DNA of 64,000 nt from Arthrobacter sp. ov118 (GTDB lineage: Bacteria; Actinomycetota; Actinomycetes; Actinomycetales; Micrococcaceae), in the NCBI RefSeq assembly GCF_900116495.1, contig NZ_FPAY01000001.1, positions 124,001 to 188,000 on the forward strand, in the 5' to 3' direction. How positions within the stretch are numbered: the first letter of the stretch is position 1; the number at the start of each line of letters is the position of its first letter. The translations under genes and the position numbers were made by a program. Shown in pieces: positions 19,968 through 28,618 of this stretch. The notes beneath the pieces were generated by a model that worked only from the letters and a program-made list of their open reading frames with translations, did not search any database and was not told the origin of the DNA.

Positions 19968-22900
19968 TTAGGAGCCCCCGGCCGCCGCCGTCCTTCCCAG
20001 CGCCGCGGCCACAATTGCCTCGAGCTGCTCCGCCGATCCGAGGTCGTGCGGACGGACAACCTGGTTGTCGGTCACGTAGTAGAACGCTGCCCGGACGTCC
20101 TCCAGCGGGACCCCCTTGAGCCGGGCCCAGGCCAGGCGGTAGACGGCAAGCTGGACCGCCTTCACCGTCAGCTGGGACGCTGAGGGGCGGCGCCCCGTCT
20201 TCCAGTCCACAAGGTCCCAGCCGCCGTCGGCGTCGCGGAACACGGCATCGATCCTGCCCCGGACCACGACGTCGCCGATCCGCGTCTCGACCGGGACCTC
20301 GACGTGTACGGGGGCGCGGTGTGCCCATTCGGACTGGCGGAAGGTCTCCACCATGGAATCCAGGCCGTAGGCCTCGTCGATGTGGTCGTCAGCGCCTGCG
20401 GCCTCGCCGAGGTCCAGCATGCCGGCGGCGCCGAAGTATTCTTCGACCCAGGCGTGGAAAGCCGTGCCCTTGCGGGCCGACATTCCCGGTTCGCGCGGGA
20501 CCGGCCGGCGCAGTCGGGCCACGACGGAGTCCGGGTCATCTTCCAGGTCCACGAGGGTAGACGCCGAGATATGGCCTGGCAGGTGCACGTCCTGGACGAC
20601 CGAACGCCGGGACCGGCGTTCCAGCAAGGTGGCTGCTTCCTTTGCCCACCCGGCCGCCGGGCCGCGCAGGACAGGTTTCCGTTCGTGGTCCCCGCCGGAA
20701 TGCATCGCCGCCAGGACGCGGGCCGCAGCTGCTTCCATGGCCGCACGGCGGCCCGGGACAAGCCTCAGCCGTTTGCCCGTCCGCGGGTCATACGGTCCTT
20801 CCAGGGGATCGTAGGGCCACCCGGCGACTTCGAGTTCGGAGGTGAGGGGGCTTTCGGCCGGCAGCGCGTCTTCGCTGACGGACAGGGGGTGGATTTCGGC
20901 TCCTCCTCCGGCGGTGAGGCCCTCCAGCTCGGCAAGAAAGGGCGACATCTCAGCGAGCCCGGCGCGTGACCCGACCCACGCCGCACTCGAGATCCAGAGC
21001 ACGTGTTTGGCGCGCGTGTACGCCACATAGGCCAGGCGCCGTTCTTCGGCTTCGCCGTGTACCTGGACGGCGGACTTGAACTCCTTCTCGGCGTCGAGCC
21101 AGCCCTTCTGGTCCGGCTGGTCCAGGTCCCACTGGGGCAGGTCGGCGCGGTCGCCGCGCAGCGGCCACGGCAGGGCCGCGCTTCCGCTGCTCCACCGCGA
21201 GTCCCTGCTGCTGGGGAACGCGCCGGCGTTCAGCCCGGGAACGAACACCACGTCCCATTCCAGGCCCTTGGACGCGTGCACGGTCAGTAGCTGCACTGCC
21301 TCGTGGTTCACCTCCGGCGCCGCGGCATCGAGGCCGTTTTCCTCAGCCGCCGCCGCTTCCAGCCAGGCGAGGAACGCCAGGACGTCGACCCGGTGGGAGG
21401 TGTGCAGGAATCCTGCGGCGGCGTCCTGGAACGCGTCCAGATTGCGGCGCGCCTGGTGGATGCTGATCCCGGGCCGCGCCGCGACCTCGATGTCCAGGAG
21501 CATTGCCCGTTCGACCTCGCCCAGCAAGGTGGTGAGGTCATCCCCCATAAAGGTGCGCAACTGCCGGAGCTCGTCCGAGAGCCGTTGCAAACGGCCGCGG
21601 GCCTCGGGGCTGAGCCTGCGGCCGTGCGCGGAGGTCCAGCCGTCGCGGGGCAGCCAGTCGAGGGCTTCGACCAGGCTGGCGGCGTCGGTGATGTCGCCTT
21701 CTATGACGGCGTCGTCGCCGGCTGCGTCGTCGCCGTCGTCGTCGGTGCTGCCGGGGCGGCCCCGGCGCCGGGCGAGGTGGCTGGACCAGTCCCTCAGGGC
21801 CATCAGGTCCGCCGGCCCGATCCGCCACCGGGCCCCGGCCAGCAGGCGCATGAGGGAGTCCGAGCGGCCGGGGTCAGCCAAGACCCGGAGCGTGGCGACA
21901 AGATCGATGATTTCCGGGGTGTCCAGCAGGCCGCCGAGCCCGACGATCTCATAAGGGATGCCGCGCACTTCGAACTCGCGCCGGATGCACTCCATCTGGG
22001 CCCGCCGCCGGCAGAGCACGGCCATGGCCGGGGGCGCCGCGTCGGCGGCCTGGCCGGCGTCGAAGTCCGTCACACGGAACTTCAGCACGTCCCCGGCGAT
22101 CGCCGCGGCCTCGGCCTCGTCCGTGGCGAACCGTCCCATCACCACCCTGCCCTGGACCGCGGCCGGGCTGGGCTGCAGGGGCGGGACCTCGACGGCGTCG
22201 GCGGTTTCCCTGGCCCCGGCGGCACCCCGGCCCGCCGCCGCCTTGCTCAGCGGAGCCGAAATAAGGTTGGCCGTGGCAAGGATGTTGCGCCCGTTCCGCC
22301 ACGCGGTGGTCAGGTACGACGTCGGCGCCACGGCAAAGCGGGTGGCCATCTCTGCCGGTCCGGTACTTTCGCCGCCGGCGTTTTTTCCACTGGTACTCTC
22401 GCTGCTGACGCGGACCGGGAATTCGCGGACGAAGTGGAAAAGCTGCCCTGCGGACGCCCCCCGGAAGCCGTAGATGGACTGGTTCGGGTCCCCCACCGCG
22501 GTGACGGCATGGCCATCGCCGAAGAGCCTGGAGAAGAGCACCAGCTGGGCGTGCGAGGTGTCCTGGAACTCATCCAGCAGCACAACTTTGTAGCGTTGGC
22601 GCTCTGTCTGGGCGGCCACCGGAATCTCGTCGGCCACGCGCGCCGCCAGGGCCACGAGGTCGCCAAAGTCGAGGGCGCCGCGGGCCCGCTTCGCCTCGGA
22701 ATAGCGGCCCACCATCTCCGCGACGCTCGCCCGGGTGCGCAGCATCGCGTTGAGGTCGCCCGCCGCCTGGGTGGAATTCTTCTTGGCGTCCGCAACGTAC
22801 GGAAGGGATTCAAAGGCCGCGATCCGTTCCAGCAGCCAGCCCCGGACCTGGGCCGGGTCCTGCAGGTGCTCCGCGCACTCCCCTGCCAGCTGGATCACGG

Positions 22901-23495
22901 CCTTGACGAGGGTCGATTTGGCGGACCGGAAGTGTTCGTAGTCGCCGTCGAAGGCCTCTACGACCTCGCTGGCGAGCTGAAACGACTGGGCGCCGCCAAG
23001 CAGCACGACGTCACGTTCGACGCCCAGGCGGAGGCCGTAGTCGGAGACAATGCCGCTCGCGTATGAGTGGTAGGTGGAGACCTTGGGTTCGAGGGCATCC
23101 GTGCTGAGCAGCCCGGCAGGGAAGACGGCGTTTTCGGTGTCGGCAGCGGCGATGCGCTGCAGCGCGGCCAGCTTGGCCCGGATTCGGGTGGCGAGTTCCC
23201 CGGCGGCTTTCCGGGTGAAGGTGACGCCGAGGACTTCCTCCGGCCGGACCCAGCCGTTGGCCACGAGCCATACCACCCGGTCCGCCATGGTGGCAGTTTT
23301 CCCCGAACCGGCCCCGGCGATCACGAGCCGCGGCGTGAGGGGTGAGGAAATGATCAGGGACTGCTCGGCAGTGGGGCTGTTCTTCTCCCCCAGCATGGCC
23401 GAGAGCTCCTCCGGAGTAAACCGCGGATCGGGCAGGGGCCCGGCGTTCGCCGCCGGCGGGACAGCCTGGCCGGTCGCGGGTGCCTCGGGGGTCAT
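19968..23495 (-). CDS. adnB: AdnB-like helicase-nuclease subunit of the AdnAB end-resection motor
   Basis: An 1175-residue UvrD/RecB-type protein. An N-terminal SF1A motor has Walker A AGAGSGKTATM (about 59-69), Walker B LLDEFQDTSHAQ, GDPNQSIYGFRGA and VQLLTVHASKGLEWDVVFVP. A C-terminal PD-(D/E)xK nuclease has GRIDAVFRDADGGWDLVDWK (about 1075-1095). In mycobacteria AdnAB resects double-strand breaks, and AdnB drives translocation. The start overlaps the adnA stop (ATGA), so the subunits are translationally coupled. The AdnB assignment rests on its second position in the pair, as in Rv3202c-Rv3201c from memory. Confidence 0.88.
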   Translation of the reverse strand: MTPEAPATGQAVPPAANAGPLPDPRFTPEELSAMLGEKNSPTAEQSLIISSPLTPRLVIAGAGSGKTATMADRVVWLVANGWVRPEEVLGVTFTRKAAGELATRIRAKLAALQRIAAADTENAVFPAGLLSTDALEPKVSTYHSYASGIVSDYGLRLGVERDVVLLGGAQSFQLASEVVEAFDGDYEHFRSAKSTLVKAVIQLAGECAEHLQDPAQVRGWLLERIAAFESLPYVADAKKNSTQAAGDLNAMLRTRASVAEMVGRYSEAKRARGALDFGDLVALAARVADEIPVAAQTERQRYKVVLLDEFQDTSHAQLVLFSRLFGDGHAVTAVGDPNQSIYGFRGASAGQLFHFVREFPVRVSSESTSGKNAGGESTGPAEMATRFAVAPTSYLTTAWRNGRNILATANLISAPLSKAAAGRGAAGARETADAVEVPPLQPSPAAVQGRVVMGRFATDEAEAAAIAGDVLKFRVTDFDAGQAADAAPPAMAVLCRRRAQMECIRREFEVRGIPYEIVGLGGLLDTPEIIDLVATLRVLADPGRSDSLMRLLAGARWRIGPADLMALRDWSSHLARRRGRPGSTDDDGDDAAGDDAVIEGDITDAASLVEALDWLPRDGWTSAHGRRLSPEARGRLQRLSDELRQLRTFMGDDLTTLLGEVERAMLLDIEVAARPGISIHQARRNLDAFQDAAAGFLHTSHRVDVLAFLAWLEAAAAEENGLDAAAPEVNHEAVQLLTVHASKGLEWDVVFVPGLNAGAFPSSRDSRWSSGSAALPWPLRGDRADLPQWDLDQPDQKGWLDAEKEFKSAVQVHGEAEERRLAYVAYTRAKHVLWISSAAWVGSRAGLAEMSPFLAELEGLTAGGGAEIHPLSVSEDALPAESPLTSELEVAGWPYDPLEGPYDPRTGKRLRLVPGRRAAMEAAAARVLAAMHSGGDHERKPVLRGPAAGWAKEAATLLERRSRRSVVQDVHLPGHISASTLVDLEDDPDSVVARLRRPVPREPGMSARKGTAFHAWVEEYFGAAGMLDLGEAAGADDHIDEAYGLDSMVETFRQSEWAHRAPVHVEVPVETRIGDVVVRGRIDAVFRDADGGWDLVDWKTGRRPSASQLTVKAVQLAVYRLAWARLKGVPLEDVRAAFYYVTDNQVVRPHDLGSAEQLEAIVAAALGRTAAAGGS

Positions 23496-26400
23496 TCAGT
23501 AACCTGCTTTCCCCGCACACACAGCGGGCACACTTCGGGGAGCCTGCAGCCATGGCCGCCGTGTCCTCCCTTGGACGGATCATGCCGGGCCTGGAAGGTA
23601 CTGCCGGACATCACCCGGGCGGCGTCGCCGACCATCTCCAGCGCCCAATTATCGTGCGGCTCCAGCGGGGCCTGGGCCTGGATGCCGGGGCTCTTGGTGG
23701 TGGTGCCCAGCTGGGCCAGGACGGCACCGCCTGGCAGCGGCGGCGGCCCGTCATCGGAACCTGCAAAGCCCCCGGCCAGCACGGCCGCCTGGTAGGCGCC
23801 GAGCTGCGGATGGCGCTCCAGATCCGCCTTGCCGGGCTGGCGCTTGCCGGTCTTGAGGTCCACGACCACCAGCCGGCCCTCGGCGTCGATCTCCAACCGG
23901 TCCACCTGGCCGCGGAGGACTGCGGGCCGCGCGGGCCCGGCGCTTTCGTTCTCGCCCGACTCGGGTCCGGCCGTTCCGGCGGCCGCCTCCGCCGGCAGAT
24001 CCGGCAGTTTCACCTCGAAGTCCTGCTCGACGCCGACGAGGCTCCTGCCTTCGCTGCGCATCACGAGGACATACTGGGCGAGCTTGCGCACCATGGACTC
24101 AGCGCGCTGGAAGTCCAGCTTGCCTTCCCAGTTGTCTTTCATCCCCAGTGTGGGCCAGCGCCGGACCAGTTCGGCGACATATTCGCTTCCCGAGGCATCC
24201 GGGAAGTCCTGCGCGATGGCGTGGACCAAGGTTCCCAGGCTGCGGGCAAAATCCGTGGCCGCTTCTCCGCCGGCGGCCTGGACGAACCAGTCCAGCGGGG
24301 ATTTCTGCACCGTTTCGACCTTCGAAGGCGACACGAAAACGGTGCCGCCCGGTGGAACCACCGGCTCGGCGGAGGACAAGCCGGCCAGGCCCCACCAGCT
24401 CGCCGGGTGGGCGCCCGGAACCGGCGGCTGCGCGGTGGCCAGGACGCCCAGCACGGCGGCCGCTTCGGCCGATTCGGCGGCTCCTGGGTCGAGCTGGGCA
24501 TGCTGGCGCAGTTCTGCCACGAGGGCCCGGAGCGTCAGCGGACGCTCAACCGGGGTGAAGCCCCGGCGGTCCTGCCCCGGGCGCAACGGAGAGACATAGT
24601 CCAGAAAGGAGGACGGCTGTTCGTCCTCGGAGGACACCGCCGTGCAAATCAGCACTTCGCGGGCGCGGGACACTGCTGTGGAGAAACTCCGGAGTTCGTC
24701 GTAGCGGATTTCGCGTAGCCGGCTGAGCGGGTCCAGCTGCAGGGCATACTCCACGCCGTGTTCGACGGCATCGGCAAACAGGGTGCTGCCGAGCAGCTCG
24801 CCGCGCAGCCGGGTGTTGGGCCACACACCTTCCTGGAGGCCCGGCACGATCACCATAGGCCACTCCCGTCCGGCGGCACTGGCAGGCGTCATGAGCTCCA
24901 CGGCGTCTTCCAGCTGTGCCCTGGCGGCCAGGGTGTCCATCGGGAGCTCCTGGCTTAGCAGGTATTCAAGGAACTGCTCCGGGCCGGAACCGGGCAGTTG
25001 GTCGACGAAGCGTTCCGCGGTGTGGAACAACGCCATCATGGCATCGAGGTCACGGTCAGCCCGGGCACCGGCCGACCCTCCGGCCAAGGCGGCCTCAGTC
25101 CATCGCCCGGCCAGTCCGGTGGAATGCCAGAGCGCCCAGAGCACTGTCTCGGCGTTGCCCCCGGGAGCCGCGGCGGCCTCCCGTCCGGCCCGGATCATTC
25201 TCGCGACACGGCGGGCCGAGTGTCCCTCGATACCGAGTGTCGCCAGTCCGCCCGGCTCCAGCAGGGCCTCGACCAGGAGTGTGTCGCTGGTGCGTCCGCC
25301 ACCGCCCAGGAGTTCCTCACGCCGGAGCGACTGCCGCAACCTGCGTAGTTCAATGGAGGTGGCGCCGCCGATCCGGGAGGTCAACAAGGACACGGCGGAC
25401 TCGGGCGTCAGCGCGGCCGGGTCCAGGGTCACGGCGTAGGCATCGAGCAGTGGACGAACCGCGACCTCGTCCCGGACCGCAGATTCGGCCACGGGAATCC
25501 GGACTGGAATGCCCTGGCCGGCCAGATACCGCTGCAGTTGGCTGAGCTGGCCGCCGTTGCGCACGATTACGGCAATGTCCCCTAGGTCCCGGGCGTCGTT
25601 CAGCTGGGCCTCGAGGATCCGCTGGGCCACATACCGCAGCTCATGGACCGGGGATGGCAGCAGGTGCGCCTCGACTATCCCCGAACGGTTCTCGGCCGTG
25701 CGGGGCGGCACGTCCGGCGCCGGCGCCGGTCCGGGCTGGACCCGTCCGGTCTGGACCGGTTGGGGATGGTCCAGCCGGCGTGCGTCCTGTCCTCCGGACC
25801 GGCGGGAGATGCGCCCGGCCACTGAGAGCCACGATTCCGCCACGGCGGGTGCGTGCCGATGCGCGGTCCGGAGCGGACGCTCCATGATGGCCCCGTCTGC
25901 GGCCAGGAGGCGGGGAAGCTCGGCAACCAGATCGGGCCGTGCGCCGCGGAAGCCCTGGACCACGGTATCCGGTGAGGCCGTGATGATGGCGTCTTTGCCG
26001 GCTGCGATATCTGCCAGCAGCTCAAAGACCGCCGGGTTCGCCTCCTGGATGTCGTCGACGAGGATCAGCTGCAGACGCTCGCGCTCTGCGGCGAGGAAAT
26101 CAGGTGCGTCCTGGAAGATCTGGCGGGCCGCGGTGATAATGCCCGCCGGGTCGAAGGCCTCGGGCATGCGCAGGTCCAGGACATCCCGGTATTCGGAGTA
26201 CAGCGCGGCGGCCGGAACCCAGTCCGGCCGGCCGCACCGCCGGGCCAGGGTCACGAGGTCTTCGGCCGTCCGTCCGGATTCAATGATCCGGTCAAAGAGC
26301 TGGCGCACTTCCTGCCGGAAACCGCGGGTCTGCAGGGCGGCATTCAGATCCTCCGGCCACGGCAGTTCGAGGCCTGGCAGCGTATGTCCTTCGAGCAGCT

Positions 26401-26929
26401 CCTTGATGATCAGGTCCTGCTCGGGGCCGGAGAGCAGCTTCGGCGGGCGTGGAAGCGGCAAGATACCTTCCGCCTTGGCGCGGCGGATCAGGTCGAACGC
26501 ATACGACGCCCAGGTGCGGGCCGGCGTCGTGCTTAGGCTCCGGTCCAGGCGGGCGGTGAAGCGGTCGCGGAGCGTATCAGCGGCGAGCCTCCCGGGAGCC
26601 AGGATGAGCATCCGTTCCGGGTCGAGGCCGTCGCGTTGGGTGCGGCGGACGGCGGCTTCGACGAGGACGGTCGATTTCCCTGTGCCTGGCGCCCCAGCCA
26701 CGAGTACGGGACCCGATCCGGGCGGAACGTCGAGCACGGCGAGCTGGTCCGACGACAGCACCGGGACCGCGCCGTGGTGGGTCCGTGGGGGCAGCAGGCG
26801 CAGCCCCGGACCCGGCGCCTGCCTCGTCCCCGGCGGGGGAAGCGGGCTGTCTGCCCGCAGGCTGGGGTCGGGGCTTTCCGGGTGTTGCACATGTTGCTGC
26901 ATTTGCTGGCTGAGGCTGGGGGTACTCAC
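23492..26929 (-). CDS. adnA: AdnA-like helicase-nuclease subunit
   Basis: An 1145-residue partner of AdnB. A Pro-rich N-terminus (1-55) precedes an SF1A motor with Walker A GAPGTGKS (79-86) and VDDIQEANPAV. The C-terminal nuclease has GQVDRLEIDAEGRLVVVDLK and a LERHPQLGAYQAAV block. The tail holds three cysteines (Cys1128, 1134, 1137). The position matching the first Fe-S cysteine of AddB-type nucleases (SPSKVETVQKSPLDWF) is Ser. The start GTG overlaps the stop of the upstream alkyltransferase-like gene (GTGA), so the three genes form one coupled operon. Confidence 0.88.
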   Translation of the reverse strand: MSTPSLSQQMQQHVQHPESPDPSLRADSPLPPPGTRQAPGPGLRLLPPRTHHGAVPVLSSDQLAVLDVPPGSGPVLVAGAPGTGKSTVLVEAAVRRTQRDGLDPERMLILAPGRLAADTLRDRFTARLDRSLSTTPARTWASYAFDLIRRAKAEGILPLPRPPKLLSGPEQDLIIKELLEGHTLPGLELPWPEDLNAALQTRGFRQEVRQLFDRIIESGRTAEDLVTLARRCGRPDWVPAAALYSEYRDVLDLRMPEAFDPAGIITAARQIFQDAPDFLAAERERLQLILVDDIQEANPAVFELLADIAAGKDAIITASPDTVVQGFRGARPDLVAELPRLLAADGAIMERPLRTAHRHAPAVAESWLSVAGRISRRSGGQDARRLDHPQPVQTGRVQPGPAPAPDVPPRTAENRSGIVEAHLLPSPVHELRYVAQRILEAQLNDARDLGDIAVIVRNGGQLSQLQRYLAGQGIPVRIPVAESAVRDEVAVRPLLDAYAVTLDPAALTPESAVSLLTSRIGGATSIELRRLRQSLRREELLGGGGRTSDTLLVEALLEPGGLATLGIEGHSARRVARMIRAGREAAAAPGGNAETVLWALWHSTGLAGRWTEAALAGGSAGARADRDLDAMMALFHTAERFVDQLPGSGPEQFLEYLLSQELPMDTLAARAQLEDAVELMTPASAAGREWPMVIVPGLQEGVWPNTRLRGELLGSTLFADAVEHGVEYALQLDPLSRLREIRYDELRSFSTAVSRAREVLICTAVSSEDEQPSSFLDYVSPLRPGQDRRGFTPVERPLTLRALVAELRQHAQLDPGAAESAEAAAVLGVLATAQPPVPGAHPASWWGLAGLSSAEPVVPPGGTVFVSPSKVETVQKSPLDWFVQAAGGEAATDFARSLGTLVHAIAQDFPDASGSEYVAELVRRWPTLGMKDNWEGKLDFQRAESMVRKLAQYVLVMRSEGRSLVGVEQDFEVKLPDLPAEAAAGTAGPESGENESAGPARPAVLRGQVDRLEIDAEGRLVVVDLKTGKRQPGKADLERHPQLGAYQAAVLAGGFAGSDDGPPPLPGGAVLAQLGTTTKSPGIQAQAPLEPHDNWALEMVGDAARVMSGSTFQARHDPSKGGHGGHGCRLPEVCPLCVRGKQVTE

Positions 26930-27342
26930 ACGGTCATTTCATCATCGGGCACCGACAATTTATGCGACTCCCGGTCGAGCCGCTCGGCGATGGCATCAAT
27001 GCGGTCGAAGTCGGCGTCGGTGGGCGCCCACCGGCCAGAGTCCAGATCTACCCGCCAGCGTCCCTGGCCCGTCCGGAGGAAGTCGTTGTACCGGCCCAGC
27101 AGCGGGGTGCCTTCCCGCAGGTAGAGGGCGAGGGCCGCGTGCTCGTGGCCCTGGGGCGCCTCTCCGCTGGACTTCAGCACCCGCCACCAGGGCACATCGC
27201 TGCCATAGTGGCTCATCACGGAGCCGACCTGGCGGGGGCCGCCGGAACCCAGGAGTTCGGCAACGTCTCCGTAGGCCACTGCGGTACCGGCGGGGATCAA
27301 CGCCACCAGCTCCAGCACCGCCTCCACATACTCCGTCCGCAT
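26926..27342 (-). CDS. Alkyltransferase-like (ATL) protein, MGMT family
   Basis: A 138-residue protein resembling the DNA-binding domain of O6-alkylguanine transferases (VALIPAGTAVAYGDVAELLG and GGPRQVGSVMSH). The active-site PCHR of the methyltransferases is replaced by PWWR (about residues 50-53), so it cannot accept alkyl groups. ATLs instead bind O6-alkylguanine and hand it to nucleotide excision repair. It is the first gene of the atl-adnA-adnB operon. TAGGCT-N6 in front of the ATG suggests a leaderless transcript. Confidence 0.9.
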   Translation of the reverse strand: MRTEYVEAVLELVALIPAGTAVAYGDVAELLGSGGPRQVGSVMSHYGSDVPWWRVLKSSGEAPQGHEHAALALYLREGTPLLGRYNDFLRTGQGRWRVDLDSGRWAPTDADFDRIDAIAERLDRESHKLSVPDDEMTV

Positions 27343-27348
27343 CGATCC

Positions 27349-27354
27349 AGCCTA
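27349..27354 (-). promoter_or_regulatory. -10 box for leaderless atl-adnAB mRNA
   Basis: Minus-strand TAGGCT is followed by 6 nt and the ATG of the ATL gene; there is no Shine-Dalgarno sequence. A long palindrome begins 17 bp further upstream. Confidence 0.5.
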
Positions 27355-27370
27355 GCCGCTGGAAACAGCA

Positions 27371-27429
27371 ACGCGGGGTCACTTGCGGTCCAATGCACGG
27401 CCCGGATTGGGCCGTAAGTGACCCCGCGT
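27371..27429. repeat. Long palindrome in a divergent promoter region
   Basis: Arms 27371-27394 and 27406-27429 pair over 24 bp with two G-T positions, around an 11-bp centre. It lies between two genes that start away from each other, so it is not a terminator. It may be a REP-like element or a regulatory cruciform. Confidence 0.85.
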
Positions 27430-27469
27430 GGTGGTGTGGCGGTGGCGCTTGGTTGTCGGAGCCAGCAGG

Positions 27470-27475
27470 TAGCGT
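27470..27475 (+). promoter_or_regulatory. -10 box for leaderless exonuclease mRNA
   Basis: TAGCGT is followed by TGACGC and the ATG at 27482, the same TANNNT-N6-start layout as the divergent ATL gene. Confidence 0.45.
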
Positions 27476-27481
27476 TGACGC

Positions 27482-28192
27482 ATGAGCACCTGGAACAGCC
27501 TTCCCCGCGCAGCCTTCGACCTCGAAACGACGGGACGCAACTCCCGTTCGGCGCGGATCGTCACAGCCTCCGTCACCGTCGTGGACACCCACGGCGAAGT
27601 GATCAAAGAACACGAATGGCTGGCCGACCCCGGCGTTGAGATCCCCACCGAGGCCAGTGACGTCCACGGCATCACCACCGAGCAGGCCCGCCGCGACGGC
27701 CGGCCAGCGGCCGAAGTGACGCGCGAGCTTGCCGCCGTACTCCAGGAACTGTTCGACGCCGACGTGCCCGTTATTGCCTTCAACGCCAGCTACGATTTCA
27801 CCGTCCTCGCCGCCGAGTCGGCCCGCTACGGTGTCCCCCAGTTGAGCCGCTTCCCCGTCCTTGACCCGTACATCATGAACAAGCAGGTGGACCGGTACCG
27901 CAAGGGAAAGCGCACGCTCACCGCCCTCTGCGAGGAATACGGCGTGATCCTGGACAATGCCCACACCTCGGCGGCGGACGCCCTGGCCACCCTGCGTGTG
28001 CTCGATGCCATGGCCGGAAAATTTCCGAAGCTCAGGATGCCGGCGGGCAACCTGCACCAGCTCCAGATTGAATGGGCGTCGGCCCAGGCCGCGGATTTCC
28101 AAAGCTATCTGCGCAAGTCAAAGCCGGCCGCTGTGATCGAAGGCGATTGGCCTGTCCTGCCGCCGGAGGACGCGAGCCGCGGCGACTTCTAA
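27482..28192 (+). CDS. DnaQ-like DEDDh 3'-5' exonuclease
   Basis: A 236-residue exonuclease of the DNA polymerase III epsilon type. The catalytic residues are visible: Asp13 and Glu15 in AAFDLETTG, Asp in FNASYDFTVL, and His plus Asp in the HTSAADALATL segment. It is a free-standing domain without a BRCT or polymerase part, so it may serve proofreading, RNA trimming or repair. A hairpin follows the gene. It is divergent from the atl-adnAB operon across a palindrome. Confidence 0.9.
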   Translation: MSTWNSLPRAAFDLETTGRNSRSARIVTASVTVVDTHGEVIKEHEWLADPGVEIPTEASDVHGITTEQARRDGRPAAEVTRELAAVLQELFDADVPVIAFNASYDFTVLAAESARYGVPQLSRFPVLDPYIMNKQVDRYRKGKRTLTALCEEYGVILDNAHTSAADALATLRVLDAMAGKFPKLRMPAGNLHQLQIEWASAQAADFQSYLRKSKPAAVIEGDWPVLPPEDASRGDF

Positions 28193-28203
28193 GCACGGGA
28201 CTC

Positions 28204-28237
28204 CCCGATTCCGGACTTCCCAAGCTCCGGAATCGGG
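28204..28237 (+). terminator. Hairpin after the exonuclease gene
   Basis: A perfect 12-bp stem (28204-28215 with 28226-28237) and a 10-nt loop, 11 bp after the stop. No U-tract follows. Confidence 0.6.
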
Positions 28238-28471
28238 TCGGAGGACTTGGTGGGAGGGCTTCTTAATACGAAACGTTGCCGCCACAAAGCGTTAACTAGA
28301 CCCCAGCGGCACTCAATTCCAGTGATTGGGATGCAGGTCACATGGCCCGCGGCTTCACCAGGCGGAGTCGTGGCGCGTCGATGATTCCGTTACGGCCCGC
28401 TACCGCGGGGCAGGATCACTGCCGATTCCCGGGAAACCTGAAGATGCTTCGCATCCACGCCGCCGCAACGG

Positions 28472-28515
28472 CCGAATAATTCGGATTGAAGGCCCATCCG
28501 GGTGTGATGACACAA
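28472..28515 (+). promoter_or_regulatory. Candidate operator and promoter of the amino acid ABC transporter
   Basis: The palindrome CCGAATAATTCGG (28472-28484) sits directly in front of TTGAAG (28486-28491), which is 18 bp from CACAAT (28510-28515). The promoter match is weak; the palindrome is exact and placed as a regulator site would be. Confidence 0.3.
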
Positions 28516-28618
28516 TTAACTTTCGCGGCTTGCCTGCCCTACCGGCGCCCAAGCCGGCAGCCGGGACCCGACGAGGCTCCCCGCGACCCACTGAACTTCA
28601 GACGAAAGTGATTGCGTG

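Larger units (their letters stand above)
28193..28618. other. Gene-free 426-bp region before the ABC transporter
   Basis: It holds the hairpin after the exonuclease gene (28204-28237), a short hairpin GATGC-TTC-GCATC (28444-28456) and an operator-like palindrome at 28472-28484. No convincing coding frame or known riboswitch was recognised. A long leader for the transporter operon is likely. Confidence 0.6.

Noticed and set aside
27371..27429. The long palindrome as a terminator
   Set aside because: Both flanking genes start, not end, at this site, and no U-tract follows either arm.
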